Below are positions 35,124 through 44,841 of a stretch of 64,000 nt of DNA, in pieces (the first letter of the stretch is position 1; the number at the start of each line of letters is the position of its first letter). The notes under the pieces were generated by a model that did no database searches, had not been told where the DNA came from, and worked only from the letters and a program-made list of their open reading frames with translations. The position numbers were made by a program, and so were the translations under genes. Origin of the DNA: Symsagittifera roscoffensis (Eukaryota > Xenacoelomorpha > Acoela > Convolutidae); the NCBI RefSeq assembly GCF_963678635.1, contig NC_087065.1:9378267-9442266 (forward strand). Direction: 5' to 3'.

Positions 35124-35533
35124 TGAGTTAGGACCGAGTTGGTTAACTCATAGAGTAATTTCGGATAGGGTACACCGTCTGCTCGTCACGCTATCTTATT
35201 TTCGGCCGGATAGATTCGTGCAACTTCTTAGTCTAATACCGATCCTAATCTTACTCTTATACTATCTAGTCTCAGGTTGTTTAACTAGTCTCTGCTAGGC
35301 TCAATAGATCTAGGGTATACTGGTTTATTGCGGCTGCTGAAGTGCTCGGGAGAGTCCAACTAATTTCTAAGTTAAATTCAAATCTCTCTGGTGCTGAAAT
35401 TACAAGTAACTTCAGCACTTACAAATAAGTGGGTTGTTAGTTAGATGGATCATGATTGGTTAATATTAAATACTTTACATTGGTAAAATATCTAATTTAT
35501 CCAATCATAAAATGTAGTTTAGATCAGGTTCCA
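35124..35533 (-). mobile_element. 5' LTR of the non-autonomous element
   Basis: TG...CA, 410 bp. The primer-binding site lies two bases inside it (35107-35121 on the minus strand). CATA target duplication on its right. Confidence 0.85.
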
Positions 35534-35805
35534 CATAACCCTTTTTTTCGTCATTAGAATTTTTTAAACACTCAAAAACATTTTTCTCAGTGCCGAGAAA
35601 AAATGGTGTAACTTGTGCTGTTCAGACATAATTTTTGCTGTTTTTATCTCAGCACCAGTTTTACTTACAAACTCAGAAGCGATTCATGTATATGTTTAAA
35701 GGCTTTCTTTAATCTCACTTTGAATAGAAAACTCAATTTCTTAATTATTTTCGAAGGTGAAAGTTTCGTAAATTACTTCGAAATTTTTTTTAAAATTATT
35801 GTTCC

Positions 35806-36333
35806 GACTTTCGATACGAAAGTAACGGAATATTTGTGCTCGGGGTGGTTTTTTTTTTCTTCAGACAAATTTCGACTTTTTAACTAGCCATTTTTGACGG
35901 AATTTTTTTTACATCATTCAAAAGCTATTGTTGTTCTGAGCTTAAATTTGAAAAAACATTTCACCTGTGATCATTTTTCGTAAAGTTATGGGGGTTTAAA
36001 GATTGCCATTTTGACCAATTTGGGACAATTAACGCGCGATATACTTCGCGCTATTAACGCGTAAGCGGAGATTTAATCCGTCTTAGAAATCGTTCCAATT
36101 GGTTGAACGAAGCTTATTTGCCATAATTGATTTGTTACAAGGAACGAAATCTATCCTTTTGTACTTTATATGGCGTGTGGGGGGATGATTTTCATTAAAA
36201 AAATTTTCAAATTTTAGAAAAAAAAAATTTCATTTCATTTTATTTCATTTAATTTTTTTATGTTATTACTGCTCCATAAACCTAAAAGGCAGTCGGAACA
36301 TTCAGGGCTTCGCCCTGATACGAGCAGTTTTGT
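35806..36333 (+). mobile_element. TTGTTCCGACTTTCGA-family MITE, best copy
   Basis: Begins TTGTTCCGACTTTCGATACG, AAAGTAACGGAATATTTGTG and CTCGGGGTGG. Contains AACGCGCGATATACTTCGCG and CTATTAACGCGTAAGCGGAG, then the ATATGGCGTGTGGGGGGATG block, and ends in TTCAGGGCTTCGCCCTGATA and CGAGCAGTTTTG. The terminal CTTCGAAAGTCGGAACAA is missing on the right. No coding capacity. Confidence 0.75.
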
Positions 36334-36907
36334 TTTTATTGCAATTATAGCTTTGGTCGGAGGGTTTTGTGCTACTTACACCAAAGCCGTTTATTCTTGT
36401 TTTAATAATACCATCAGATAAAGGGATATGTCAGAACCAAGGAATTATCAAACAACAGTCATGAATAAGCGAAACAGCTGGTATGTCGTTCTCATGATTC
36501 AGATTACCGAGGAGCTAAGTCCCTAAATACGTTCTCGGATATCCTTATCAGAAAGCTCAAATCTGTTTGTTTGATATTCGCCTGCGCTAGTATGCGTCAT
36601 AATAGCGGCCTGCTTTTGATTTTTCATCACTATGACTTTTAGGTCCATAGGTTATGCTTTAATTAGTCAAATGTTTCTTTCAAAAAAGTCGACAAAATTA
36701 CGTCTATGGTCAATTTTGCCCTTTTGACTATTCAAAAAATAGTAGTTTTTAAGTAAATTAAATATTTTGATCTTTTTAACGCAATGAAATTTTTATCTAT
36801 AGCATCAAAATAAACAATTTTATTAGGTTAATTAAACTTCTTTTAGATTCTTTGACCTGAGCGAGTATTGTCAACAGTTTGTCACTGTGTATTTTTTCTA
36901 ATTTTAG

Positions 36908-37098
36908 CTTCATCCCCTCTGGCCAATGGCAGTATAGACGGTAACAGTAGTGGAGATGGAGAAGGGGGAGGGGGAGGGGGCGCGTATGGGGGAGGATGGT
37001 ATGTGAACAACAACAGTGTCCTCATCATAGCACTGGAGACACTCCTCTATGTCACCCTCTCAATTGTCATCAGCTGCAGCTCACTTCTCTCCATAATG
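36908..37098 (+). CDS. Receptor exon a: extracellular N-terminus and helix 1
   Basis: Preceded by a pyrimidine-rich TATTTTTTCTAATTTTAG acceptor and ended by a donor ATAATG|GTATTA. The first codon is split (the exon begins with its last two bases). The frame is open further upstream but without an ATG in a convincing context, so an earlier exon is expected. Confidence 0.82.
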
Positions 37099-40000
37099 GT
37101 ATTACTACTCACTTAAAAATTAGTAGTAATTAATTTTGATAAATTTTAGAAATAATACTAACCTTATTATATACGAATTTGAAATTTATCTTTTTTTCTG
37201 GTTTAATTGAATAATTATGTCCCCATGAGCATTTTACCAATGACCTAACAATCTGTTTATCTTTCTGCAAACTTTTTGGGCAGATTTCAGTCACATTGTC
37301 GGAGTGTTATGTAGTTAATACAGTAACTTAGTCATTTCAAAAACATTCGATTTTTTCTTCATACAAAACTTGACGAATAACTGATTATGTCTTAGGACTG
37401 GTTGTTCTGACCATTGAAAATGGGGAGGAACTTTGTAGTATTTGTTTTCCTCGCAACATCAGCTACCACAAATAATCATCAGACAGGGTTGAGTGATGTA
37501 TCATATTAAAGCTCTTTTAGTCGTGATTCGAACGACATCAAAAAATTTCAAAAAATTATCCCGGTGTCGAGAAAAACCTGTTGAAACTTTTGATTTTTCG
37601 TCTAATTTTGAGCGAGTGAGCAGGCTTAAATTAGCTTACTTATGCTTATGTTGTATGCTAACATTTTCTGCTACTTGCACAGTAACCGGCTATCCTTCTT
37701 TTCATATCTGGTTGGTGGGAACACCAAGAAAAGAAACCCCACTTCGAATTTTTTGCTCCTTTTTGATAAGTGCTTATATTCTAGTGGCAATTTGAATGAT
37801 GCGTTTGTTATTTAAAACTGTTGGCGAGTGTTATCAGCTGAATTTAAGCTTCTTAAAGTTGCCATTAAATTTTAGGTTGTATGGACCACTAGTGGCCTGC
37901 ACACTTCTCCTGGCTTCCTCATGGTCATCATGTCCATGTGTGACGTGTTGCTGTCCACTATTCTGGCCATGTCCACTGTGAATGTGATACTGAGGAAGAA
38001 TGTGTTTCCACAGTGGGTCAATGTTGCTCTGGCCATGATGTTCGCCACCTTCCAGAATGGAAATGCAATGGCACTCATGGTGTCCGCCATAGATCAGGTA
38101 CGCAATGAAAGTTGTATGACAAGCGTTTTTCCATAAACTCCATATATGAAGTTGTATGATTTTTTTGTATGGTACTTTTTTGAATGGACGTCAACCCGGG
38201 ATACTTAAAATTTGTGCGCTGCAGGAAATTTTGGAAACGAAACAAAAGCAGGCAAAAAAAGCTGGTTTTTAGGCGTTTTTGGAAGGCTTTGACTAAAATA
38301 ATTGCATTGTTTCGGGGGGCGCACTCCCCCTAAAAATTACTACATATTGATGCCAAAAGCGCCATGAAAAAGTTTTAGTTTCGATAGGCAGAAACAGATG
38401 TTTGTAAAAGCTAAGAAGCTCCAAATTGTCTTCGGTGCAAAAAAAAACTATTAGACGCTTTTGTTTTTTCTTATCATTCTTTTAAAATCCTTCTATACAA
38501 ACATATTTAAAGAACCGTAAGTTTACGTTTTATGCTAATACACAGCTGCAAACGCTTAAAATTTTAACAGCGAGGTTCTATCGATGAAGTTTTTTTCTGA
38601 TCTTTCTAGCCGCATGTAGAAAAAGAAGATAGGCACCCTTTTGGGGTTCTTCCAGGAAGGAATCAACTTTTTAAGAAAAAATATTTCAATTGTCGAAATA
38701 AGCAAACTATATCTTTAATTATATCTTTAAAAATCTTCAAAAAAAGGTTATCTTTAAAGGAGGTTATCTTGCAAGATCTTGCAAGAATCTTGCAAGATCT
38801 TTGAAAGAGATGCATCCTCTTCAAAACAATCTTGCAAGATTCTTGCTGGATATTGCAAGATAACCCTTGATCGACTAGGGTGTTCCCTTCTCTACAATGA
38901 GGTTATTAAAAGAAAACGGCTGCTTGTGTTGTGTAGTGTATTTCGATCTTGAAGCCCCTGCACTACCCTCTGATCTCTACCCCTCGGAGGATTCTGGTGG
39001 TGTTTGTGAGCATGCTTCTCGTAAGTCTCCTCTTCGTCCTCTATCTCACCTACGCATCCTACTCTTACACCCAGAAGGTCAAACAGGCAGGCGGCCAACA
39101 ACTGGTTAGTTACAATGTTAAACACTATTGATATGATTTTAGCAAGATTCTCATGAACAGGTTGGATGAATTTTTCCAAGGGGGTGGTAAAAAACGTCAA
39201 AAAAAATCAAAAAATTTTTTGATCAAATTGATATTACGAGCTCTTCTAAAACGCTATAAAGACGATATTTTGATAAAAATAAACATTTTGTGGGGACTTT
39301 TTGGAATGTTTTGACCAAAGATGTAACTTTTTTGACGCGCACTCCGCCTCAATTTTAGTATATATTGGCGCCAAAGGTGCCTGTATAAAAATTTTAGGCT
39401 AAAAAAAGTCTGTAAAAATATTTCTGAAAAGTAGAGCCTTTGGGTGGCCAAAAATGACCCCCCTCCTTAATCCTCTGCTAGTTATGAAATTATTGGTATG
39501 ACAAGATCCATTGCAAGATCCAATGACAGTTTTTTCTAATATTAGAGTGGTTTTCTTTCTCTCATTTTTGTCTCGTTTCCTTTTTCACGGATTCAGAAAT
39601 GTTTTCACATCTGTTTCTTTTTCTTCACTAGAGCATGCTGTACTACGATGAGTTGACCCACCTGCAGTTCGTGGCCTGCTACGGAGAAGTGACCCCTCAC
39701 TTGGCCATGTTGTTCTTCGTCCTTCCAGGGGCAGTGGTACTCGTCTGCTACGGAGTCATATTCATCGTTGTCGTCAAACAGCGACAGGTGAGTGAGCTAG
39801 ACCGAAGAGCTCGTATTATTATCTCTGGCATTTGGCCGAGTAACAAAAAAAATAAGTGGTTGCTGTACAACTTGCAGAAAATATGCATTGATTTATTGCA
39901 GGAACTAATAAATCAAGTTAATTGACATTTAAAAATATGCTTTACTGGTGCATTTGCAGAGCTAAACACTAAGAAGTTCGTCCTAGTTTAGAAACTTTTT

Positions 40001-43000
40001 CCTGGCAGAGGCAAAATTTTGACAGAAAAGCCAAAAGACCTGTTTTTGAGCATTCATTACGAGGCCAAACTGTGCATTCTGTGCATTGTATGCGGATTCC
40101 ACAACAGGCCAAAATCAGATTTGTCGCGGAATCCACATCAATGCTACTTTTCTTTGATCTTCTATGCTGTTATGGATTCCACAAGCAAATAGTCAAAACA
40201 CTGTTGCGCTCAAAATCGCTTCAAAAATAGACAAATTTGCGGAATCAGCAACCATATTTGCGGAATCCAAAACAGTTTGTGGAGTCCACAAACAAACTAG
40301 TTAAATTGAGCTGTTGCGGAATCCGCAACTGTAAGCGAAATCCGACAAGTGTAAGTTGAAACCGCAAATTGTAAGTGGAATCCGCATTTTTTTTTTGCGG
40401 ATTCCGTTTACGTTTATGTATATATGTAGTAGCGTTTAAAATTATATCTTTTAATTACATGATTTGATTTCAGTAGATTAGGAGTATACTAGATCAGTGT
40501 TTGGGATTAATGAAAACCCAATTACTGACCAGTATTTGGGATCGATGAAATTCCAAATACTGAAATAATTCGACGATTTGCTATGCGTTGGGTTTCTAAT
40601 CACTCTCAACCTAGTGACTCCAAATAATGATTTTATTCCATATTTATTCCATATTATTTCAGTTATTGAGATTCCATCAATCATAAATACTGACCAGTAT
40701 TTGGGATCGATGGAATTTGGCGATATGCTGTGAATTGTGTTTCCATACACTCTCAACCCAATGACTACAGTTTCTGAATTTATTCGGCGTTATGCTTTCA
40801 AAATCAGTATTTGGAATTGACCTAATCCCAAATACTAACCTAATTTGGCAATATGCTGGGTGTTGTATTTCCATACACTCTCAACTCAAGGACTCCATAT
40901 ATTGAAATTATTCCGTGTTGTGTTTCCAAGATACTAAAAGATGTTATCCACCGATTTAGGTAACCAATGTTTTAAGACTTGTTCGTGGATTCCGCTGACA
41001 ATGGTTAAATCCTTGGTTTCAAATTCCGCATTGCTAGAGATAGGAAATCCAGCTCTAGCTTTTAGTTGTTCATTTGCATGTTCAGTATTGAGCAAAATTC
41101 GGAATCCACTTACAGTTTGCGGAATCCGCTAACATTCCGCTTACATTTTGCGGAATCCAAAACAATTAGCTATTTTCGCTTGTTGCGGAATCCACGACAC
41201 AACAAATGTACCGATAAAATTTACGTTACACTCATAGAACGCGGAATTCACAGAAGTTTTCTAAAGGGAACATGTTTAAAGATTGGTTTTTGGAATCCAG
41301 GAACATACAGACACAAAATTGTGGGCCCATCGTGCACAGTTTGGCCTCGTAAAATTTGTTGGGAAAGTTTTTTACAAATTCAATTTTGCTGGCAAGCGCA
41401 TGCCCTTCAAAAAAGAGCTTGTAAAAAAAAGTTCGTTCGGCCGAAAGTGAATGTTGTAAATTAGTACCATATTGGGATTCTTTGGGTAGCCAGGGATCAA
41501 AACCCATCGGATGGGTGGATGGCGGATTTTCAGAAATTCTAAAAGTTTTGTCGACCTTTTTTGGTCGACCAAAATCATTTTCCGAGCTCTCTCAAATCAC
41601 TATAAAAACGAAAACTTTTTGAAAAAATAGGCCAAAATAGGCGTTTTTAGGCACTGATTGACCAAAAAATTGCGTTTTTTGTTGCCCCCCCCCCCTCAAA
41701 ATTAGTTCGAGGAAAAATCAAATCCCCTCAGAATCAAAATCGATAAAAAATCATTGTGACTTTGAAATTCAAGCTATAATGCTTTCTTCAGCCTCTAAGC
41801 ATTATAGCTTGAATTTCATAGTCACAATGATTTTTTGTCGATTCTTTTTTTAAATGTAGTCGACTTTTTTCTACGTCAAACAAATTGATTTTTCGAGCGC
41901 ACGCAGAGTTTTATAAAGACCCTTTATAAAGTCTATTGATCACAAAAATTGATTTTATCTAATTTTTATTTCAAACTTTCGAAATTAATACTAGTTTTGG
42001 CTGTCATTTGCTCATTGAGTTGCAAGAATTTCTTCGCCTTGGTTGCGATTGTCAAAGTCAACCTTAATAAATCATAAACTTCTCAAATAAGCCTCATGAT
42101 TGATAAGTTCCTTGGAGAGTCTCGTTTTTTACTTTTCTTGGAACCAGTTTTTTAATTTATGAAACAATTGGATTGCAGCGGTTCATGAAGTTATTTTTTC
42201 TTTCGAACATTGGCACGTTTTGTGTCTTGTTTATGCTTTGTGTGTTGAATTTTTAAAAATTGCAGTCATATAGAAGTAATGAGAGTTATGATTGTTTTCT
42301 GTACAATGCAGGAGATCAGACGAATGCAGGCGCAGCTGACCTCGATGGCTGCGAGGCGGGGCTCAGTCGCCAGTGGACTCCAGTTCCTGTCCCACATCAA
42401 AGCATGCAGGATGCTGTTCATCGTCACCCTGGTTTACTTCTTGGGATTCCTACCTTACATGCTCATGGACAGGTATGTCCCAAAGTGGGATCTTTTTAAA
42501 TATTCGGAAAAAACCGAAATACAAGCGTCTGAAAACAGATATTATATGTGTTATGGCAATCTGTCAGACTGGGTTCTTAATATTTTCTTATATAAATGAT
42601 ATTTAATGATCAAATCTGGAACTATACTGGAAAAAATGTATTGCTTTTTATTTTATCTGCAACATTTTTGCGTAGGTACATCAACGATCAGCTGCAGACG
42701 GAAAGGGAGCCGAAACTGCCTCCCCTGTGGTCATACAAGCTAGCCACTTGGCTCATCATGGCTCAGAGTCTCCTCAACTGCGCCATTTTCTACCGCATGA
42801 ATTCCAAGTTCAAGCAGGTAACGGGGCATTAGTCATGCGAATAGCAATAGTACTAATTGATATGCACCCAGGGGCGTACCTAGATTTTCTCGAGGGGGGG
42901 GGGGGGGTTTAAAAAAATTGATTTTCCGAGCGCTCACAGAGCACTATAAAGACCCTGCATAAAACTTTAGGAGTGGTCGGTCGAAAATGGGTGTCATTAA

Positions 43001-44532
43001 ATAATACAAAAGGGAAAAGGCTAACCCTTTGTTGGCGAGTTGGTCGAATCCCTAAAGGGAAGTGTTCTAGTTTCATATTGAAACAGAAATATAGAATTTA
43101 TTGTGCTCACAAAGCGTGACGCCGCCGCCATCATAAAATCAATCTGTTTATACCCCTTTGTAAAATGAATGGAAACCAATGCTTGAGGTATTTGGAATAA
43201 CTCGTATAACGTTTAAAGTATTGGGAATAAAAACGACTCTTCTCGTAAAATACGAATGTATGAACGACTCCACTCGTAAATTACGAATGTACGAATGACT
43301 ATCACGAGAGAAAACGAAGTTGAAAACTAACCTCTCATTTGTTACGACAAATTGAGAGATTTCCCAATAGAGGGTGAAAACTACTGAGATTCTTTCCAAC
43401 CTTTTTCTCTAAAAACACCAACCTTTCGATCCTAAAAAAACAACCATTTTCTCTCAAAACTTCAACAAAACATTTTCAATCCAACCCTTAAAACTTAATA
43501 TGGAGTCTAAGGCCACTTGTAGTAAATTCATACAAAGTTCTTTTCTAATTAATTTTTTCAGCGAATTTTAGATTTACTTTCTAAGATAGAAAGTAGAAAA
43601 GACCCTATATTACTAGCAGGCATTTTGTCTAACATACATAAATTTTGCTAACGTGATAGAAGGCTTCCCCCTTTTGTTCCGGCCCTTACTGTATCAATCT
43701 TTGAGTTGAGTTTCATTAACAAATCTTTTTCCTATAGAAGAATGCTTTGGCATATTAAGTTTTTTTCCCGAGAATTGCATTTTTTTCTGTGTTATCTGAG
43801 AGACGTGCAGGTCAGTCCACTTGTTGATTATTGAAAATTATATACGCTCCTAAGGATAACAAAATTTTTTTTTTTGACAAAACCTGGTTATCTTTAGAAG
43901 TAGAATAGATCAACTCTCAACTCGGACAGTCAATCAGCCTATCCCGTGCACAGTTTGGCCTCGTAATGTTTTTGAGCTTAAGGTGAATGCGATCAACGAT
44001 ATCTTTAATTTACTTACAATCATCTTGAATAAAAGTTATGTAGATTGTAGATATAGCATATATCATAAGTAATTACAGGTGGAGGTCCGCGACCCAAAAA
44101 AAATCTTGTCGAATACCTTTTTTAGCCGAGTTATGTACTCAAAATGCAGCTGTACAGTCTTTTCTTAGTCATACGCAGCGGATCAAAGTATTTTTTGGCA
44201 GAAGCGCCGAAATCTTTTTTTTTGAAATATTGACTGGTTAAGGATTTTTCATGATAATTTTTTGCGCAATTTAACAGGGTTTCCACCGTCTGCTGAACAA
44301 ATACTGTCCCTCCATCTTTCAATGCATCAGAAACTGTCTCCACTTCCGCCAAGCAACCAACAATGTCCCCCGCAACGACACAGCTTGCACACAGCTGGCA
44401 CGTCTGGATGGCGGCGGCGGCAACCTCCCCAGTTTATCAAACTTCGCAGACACCGAAATCACTCCCCCGCCGAGCGTCCAAATTGCGACACCCGACGAGA
44501 TCCACCCGCGGGTTATGAACTCGTCTGCTTAA
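36908..44532 (+). CDS. Divergent class A (rhodopsin-family) G-protein-coupled receptor, seven exons, 5' end not found
   Basis: Seven-helix plasma-membrane receptor; ligand unknown. Exons: 36908-37098, 37876-38097, 38937-39104, 39632-39787, 42312-42472, 42676-42817, 44278-44532, all with GT-AG introns that keep the frame (431 residues visible). The N-terminus has three N-glycosylation sequons (residues 7, 13, 35) and a Gly-rich run. Helices: about 38-66, 77-103, 113-137, 157-178, 218-242, 278-298, 321-340. Family landmarks kept: LHTSPGFL loop 1, Asp87 (2.50), KPLHYP after helix 3, Pro226 and Tyr234 in helix 5, Pro294 in helix 6, Asn334 in helix 7, then FKQGFHRLL and a Cys-rich tail. Departures: DRY is DQC, CWxP is GFLP, NPxxY is NCAIF, helix 1 Asn is Ser, and the 3.25 Cys is Asn. 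The splice acceptor before 36908 implies an upstream exon with the start codon. Confidence 0.9.
37385..37700 (-). repeat. Dispersed repeat T1, inverted, in receptor intron 1
   Basis: Reverse complement of much of 28080-28695: GACCATTGAAAATGGGGAGG, GTCGTGATTCGAACGACATC, TGTCGAGAAAAACC and GCACAGTAACC appear in reversed order. Confidence 0.65.
37876..38097 (+). CDS. Receptor exon b: loop 1, helices 2 and 3
   Basis: Acceptor AAATTTTAG|GTTGTATGG, donor GATCAG|GTACGC, 74 codons, phase 0 at both ends. Encodes LHTSPGFLMVIMSMCDVLL and ends at the Asp-Gln of the altered DRY motif. Confidence 0.9.
38165..38460 (+). mobile_element. Diverged hAT-type MITE in receptor intron 2
   Basis: GCGCTGCAGGAAATTTTGG, TTTTTAGGCGTTTTTGGAAG, GGGGGGCGCACTCCCCCTAA and a TTTAGTTTCGATAGGCAGAA block in the family order. 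Termini not preserved. Confidence 0.5.
38762..38865. repeat. Fold-back sequence in receptor intron 2
   Basis: Arms 38762-38798 and 38829-38865 are reverse complements over 37 bp with four mismatches, 30-bp loop. The arms are built from repeated CTTGCAAG palindromes. Confidence 0.8.
38937..39104 (+). CDS. Receptor exon c: intracellular loop 2 and helix 4
   Basis: Acceptor GTTGTGTAG|TGTATT, donor CAACTG|GTTAGT, 56 codons. Encodes CISILKPLHYPLISTPRR then a very hydrophobic helix 4 that lacks the usual Trp. Confidence 0.88.
39175..39480 (+). mobile_element. Diverged hAT-type MITE in receptor intron 3
   Basis: GATCAAATTGATATTACGAG, AAACGCTATAAAGACG, GACGCGCACTCCGCCTCAAT and TATATTGGCGCCAAAGGTGC match the body of the 24231 copy. 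Ends degraded. Confidence 0.6.
39632..39787 (+). CDS. Receptor exon d: extracellular loop 2 and helix 5
   Basis: Acceptor TTCTTCACTAG|AGC, donor CGACAG|GTGAGT, 52 codons. Helix 5 has the conserved Pro and, eight residues on, Tyr (LPGAVVLVCYGVIF). Confidence 0.9.
40057..41352. mobile_element. 1.3 kb DNA element with perfect 20-bp inverted ends, in receptor intron 4
   Basis: TTACGAGGCCAAACTGTGCA at 40057-40076 is repeated exactly as its reverse complement at 41333-41352. About 350 bp inside each end is packed with variants of GCGGAATCCAC in both orientations, like subterminal transposase-binding repeats. The middle (40480-40930) is a tandem repeat. There is no transposase frame. No clear target duplication. 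A lone matching terminus lies at 43948 in intron 6. Confidence 0.72.
40480..40930. repeat. Three imperfect ~160-bp tandem units inside the intron 4 element
   Basis: Each unit has a CAGTATTTGG(G/A)AT(C/T)GA start, a (C/G)(G/A)A(T/C)(A/T)TGCT(A/G) block, TTTC(C/T)A(A/T)ACACTCTCAAC and a GACTCCA(A/T)AT-like end. Divergence between units is high. Confidence 0.65.
41505..41720 (+). mobile_element. hAT-type MITE fragment in receptor intron 4
   Basis: GGATGGCGGATTTTCAGAAA, GTCGACCTTTTTTGGTCGAC, CCGAGCTCTCTCAAATCACT, TAGGCGTTTTTAGGCACTG and CCCCCCTCAAAATTAGTTCG follow the family order. Confidence 0.65.
41738..41843. repeat. 106-bp hairpin (47-bp stem, 12-base loop) in receptor intron 4
   Basis: Arm 41738-41784 pairs with 41797-41843 over 47 bp with one mismatch and one G-U pair in RNA. 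Begins AATCGATAAAAAATCATTGT; loop TCTTCAGCCTCT. The stem is longer and more perfect than the usual animal microRNA precursor, so a fold-back element or endogenous siRNA source is equally likely. Confidence 0.85.
42312..42472 (+). CDS. Receptor exon e: intracellular loop 3 and helix 6
   Basis: Acceptor TGTACAATGCAG|GAG, donor GGACAG|GTATGT, 161 nt, ends in phase 2. A basic loop (EIRRMQAQLTSMAARRGS) leads into CRMLFIVTLVYFLGFLPYML. Confidence 0.9.
42676..42817 (+). CDS. Receptor exon f: extracellular loop 3 and helix 7
   Basis: Acceptor TTTTTGCGTAG|GTA completes the Arg codon split across the intron; donor AAGCAG|GTAACG. Helix 7 reads LATWLIMAQSLLNCAIFY, then RMNSKFKQ (start of helix 8). Confidence 0.9.
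42869..43070 (+). mobile_element. hAT-type MITE fragment in receptor intron 6
   Basis: CAGGGGCGTACCTAGATTTT, a long G run, ATTGATTTTCCGAGCGCTCA, CAGAGCACTATAAAGACC and GGTCGAATCCCTAAAGGG. The final CCGCCCCTG is gone. Confidence 0.7.
43071..44277. other. Rest of receptor intron 6
   Basis: Contains a short tandem around 43225-43300 (ACTCGTAAA(A/T)TACGAATGTA repeated twice) and, at 43948-43967, a GTGCACAGTTTGGCCTCGTA terminus matching the intron 4 element. No exon detected. Confidence 0.5.
44278..44532 (+). CDS. Receptor exon g: cytoplasmic tail and stop
   Basis: Acceptor AATTTAACAG|GGT; 84 codons and TAA at 44530-44532. GFHRLLNKYCPSIFQCIRNC is typical helix 8 with cysteines that could be palmitoylated, followed by a Gly/Pro/Ser/Thr-rich tail. 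Confidence 0.88.
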   Translation, partial: GFHRLLNKYCPSIFQCIRNCLHFRQATNNVPRNDTACTQLARLDGGGGNLPSLSNFADTEITPPPSVQIATPDEIHPRVMNSSA

Positions 44533-44841
44533 AAAACTGATCGCCAGATGCTTTTTTTCTAATTCGACAGACCGAAAACTAAACGGCGAATTACTCGGGG
44601 GCGAACTTTTACTCCAAGGAACTATTTTGCATCGATTTATTGAGTGATTCAGTCTTTTCTCATCATAATTATGCTAGTCTACACTATTGATGTACTCTTG
44701 ATTCGATGTTTAAAATCGCCGCCGATTTGCCAAAAATGGTCACAATCTTGTTTTATACTGCCCGAAAAAAGTCAGTCTGAAAATATGTCTGCAAATCATT
44801 CGCTCTGCAATCTGTGAAGAAGACGATTCTGCTGATGCTAG

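Larger units (their letters stand above)
32782..35533 (-). mobile_element. Non-autonomous LTR retrotransposon (TRIM/LARD-like), complete
   Basis: Two LTRs of 410 bp (32782-33191 and 35124-35533), identical by eye and bounded TG...CA, enclose 1932 bp. CATA lies just before (32778-32781) and just after (35534-35537), a 4-bp target duplication. Orientation is minus: reading from the 35124 LTR inward, TC is followed by TGGTGCGACCATAAG, a primer-binding site complementary to a tRNA 3' end in CCA. At the other end a GGATGGG-type purine stretch abuts the 33191 LTR. The interior has a strong G+T bias on the plus strand and no gag-pol domains, so the element needs proteins from another element. Identical LTRs imply recent insertion or conversion. 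Confidence 0.82.
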
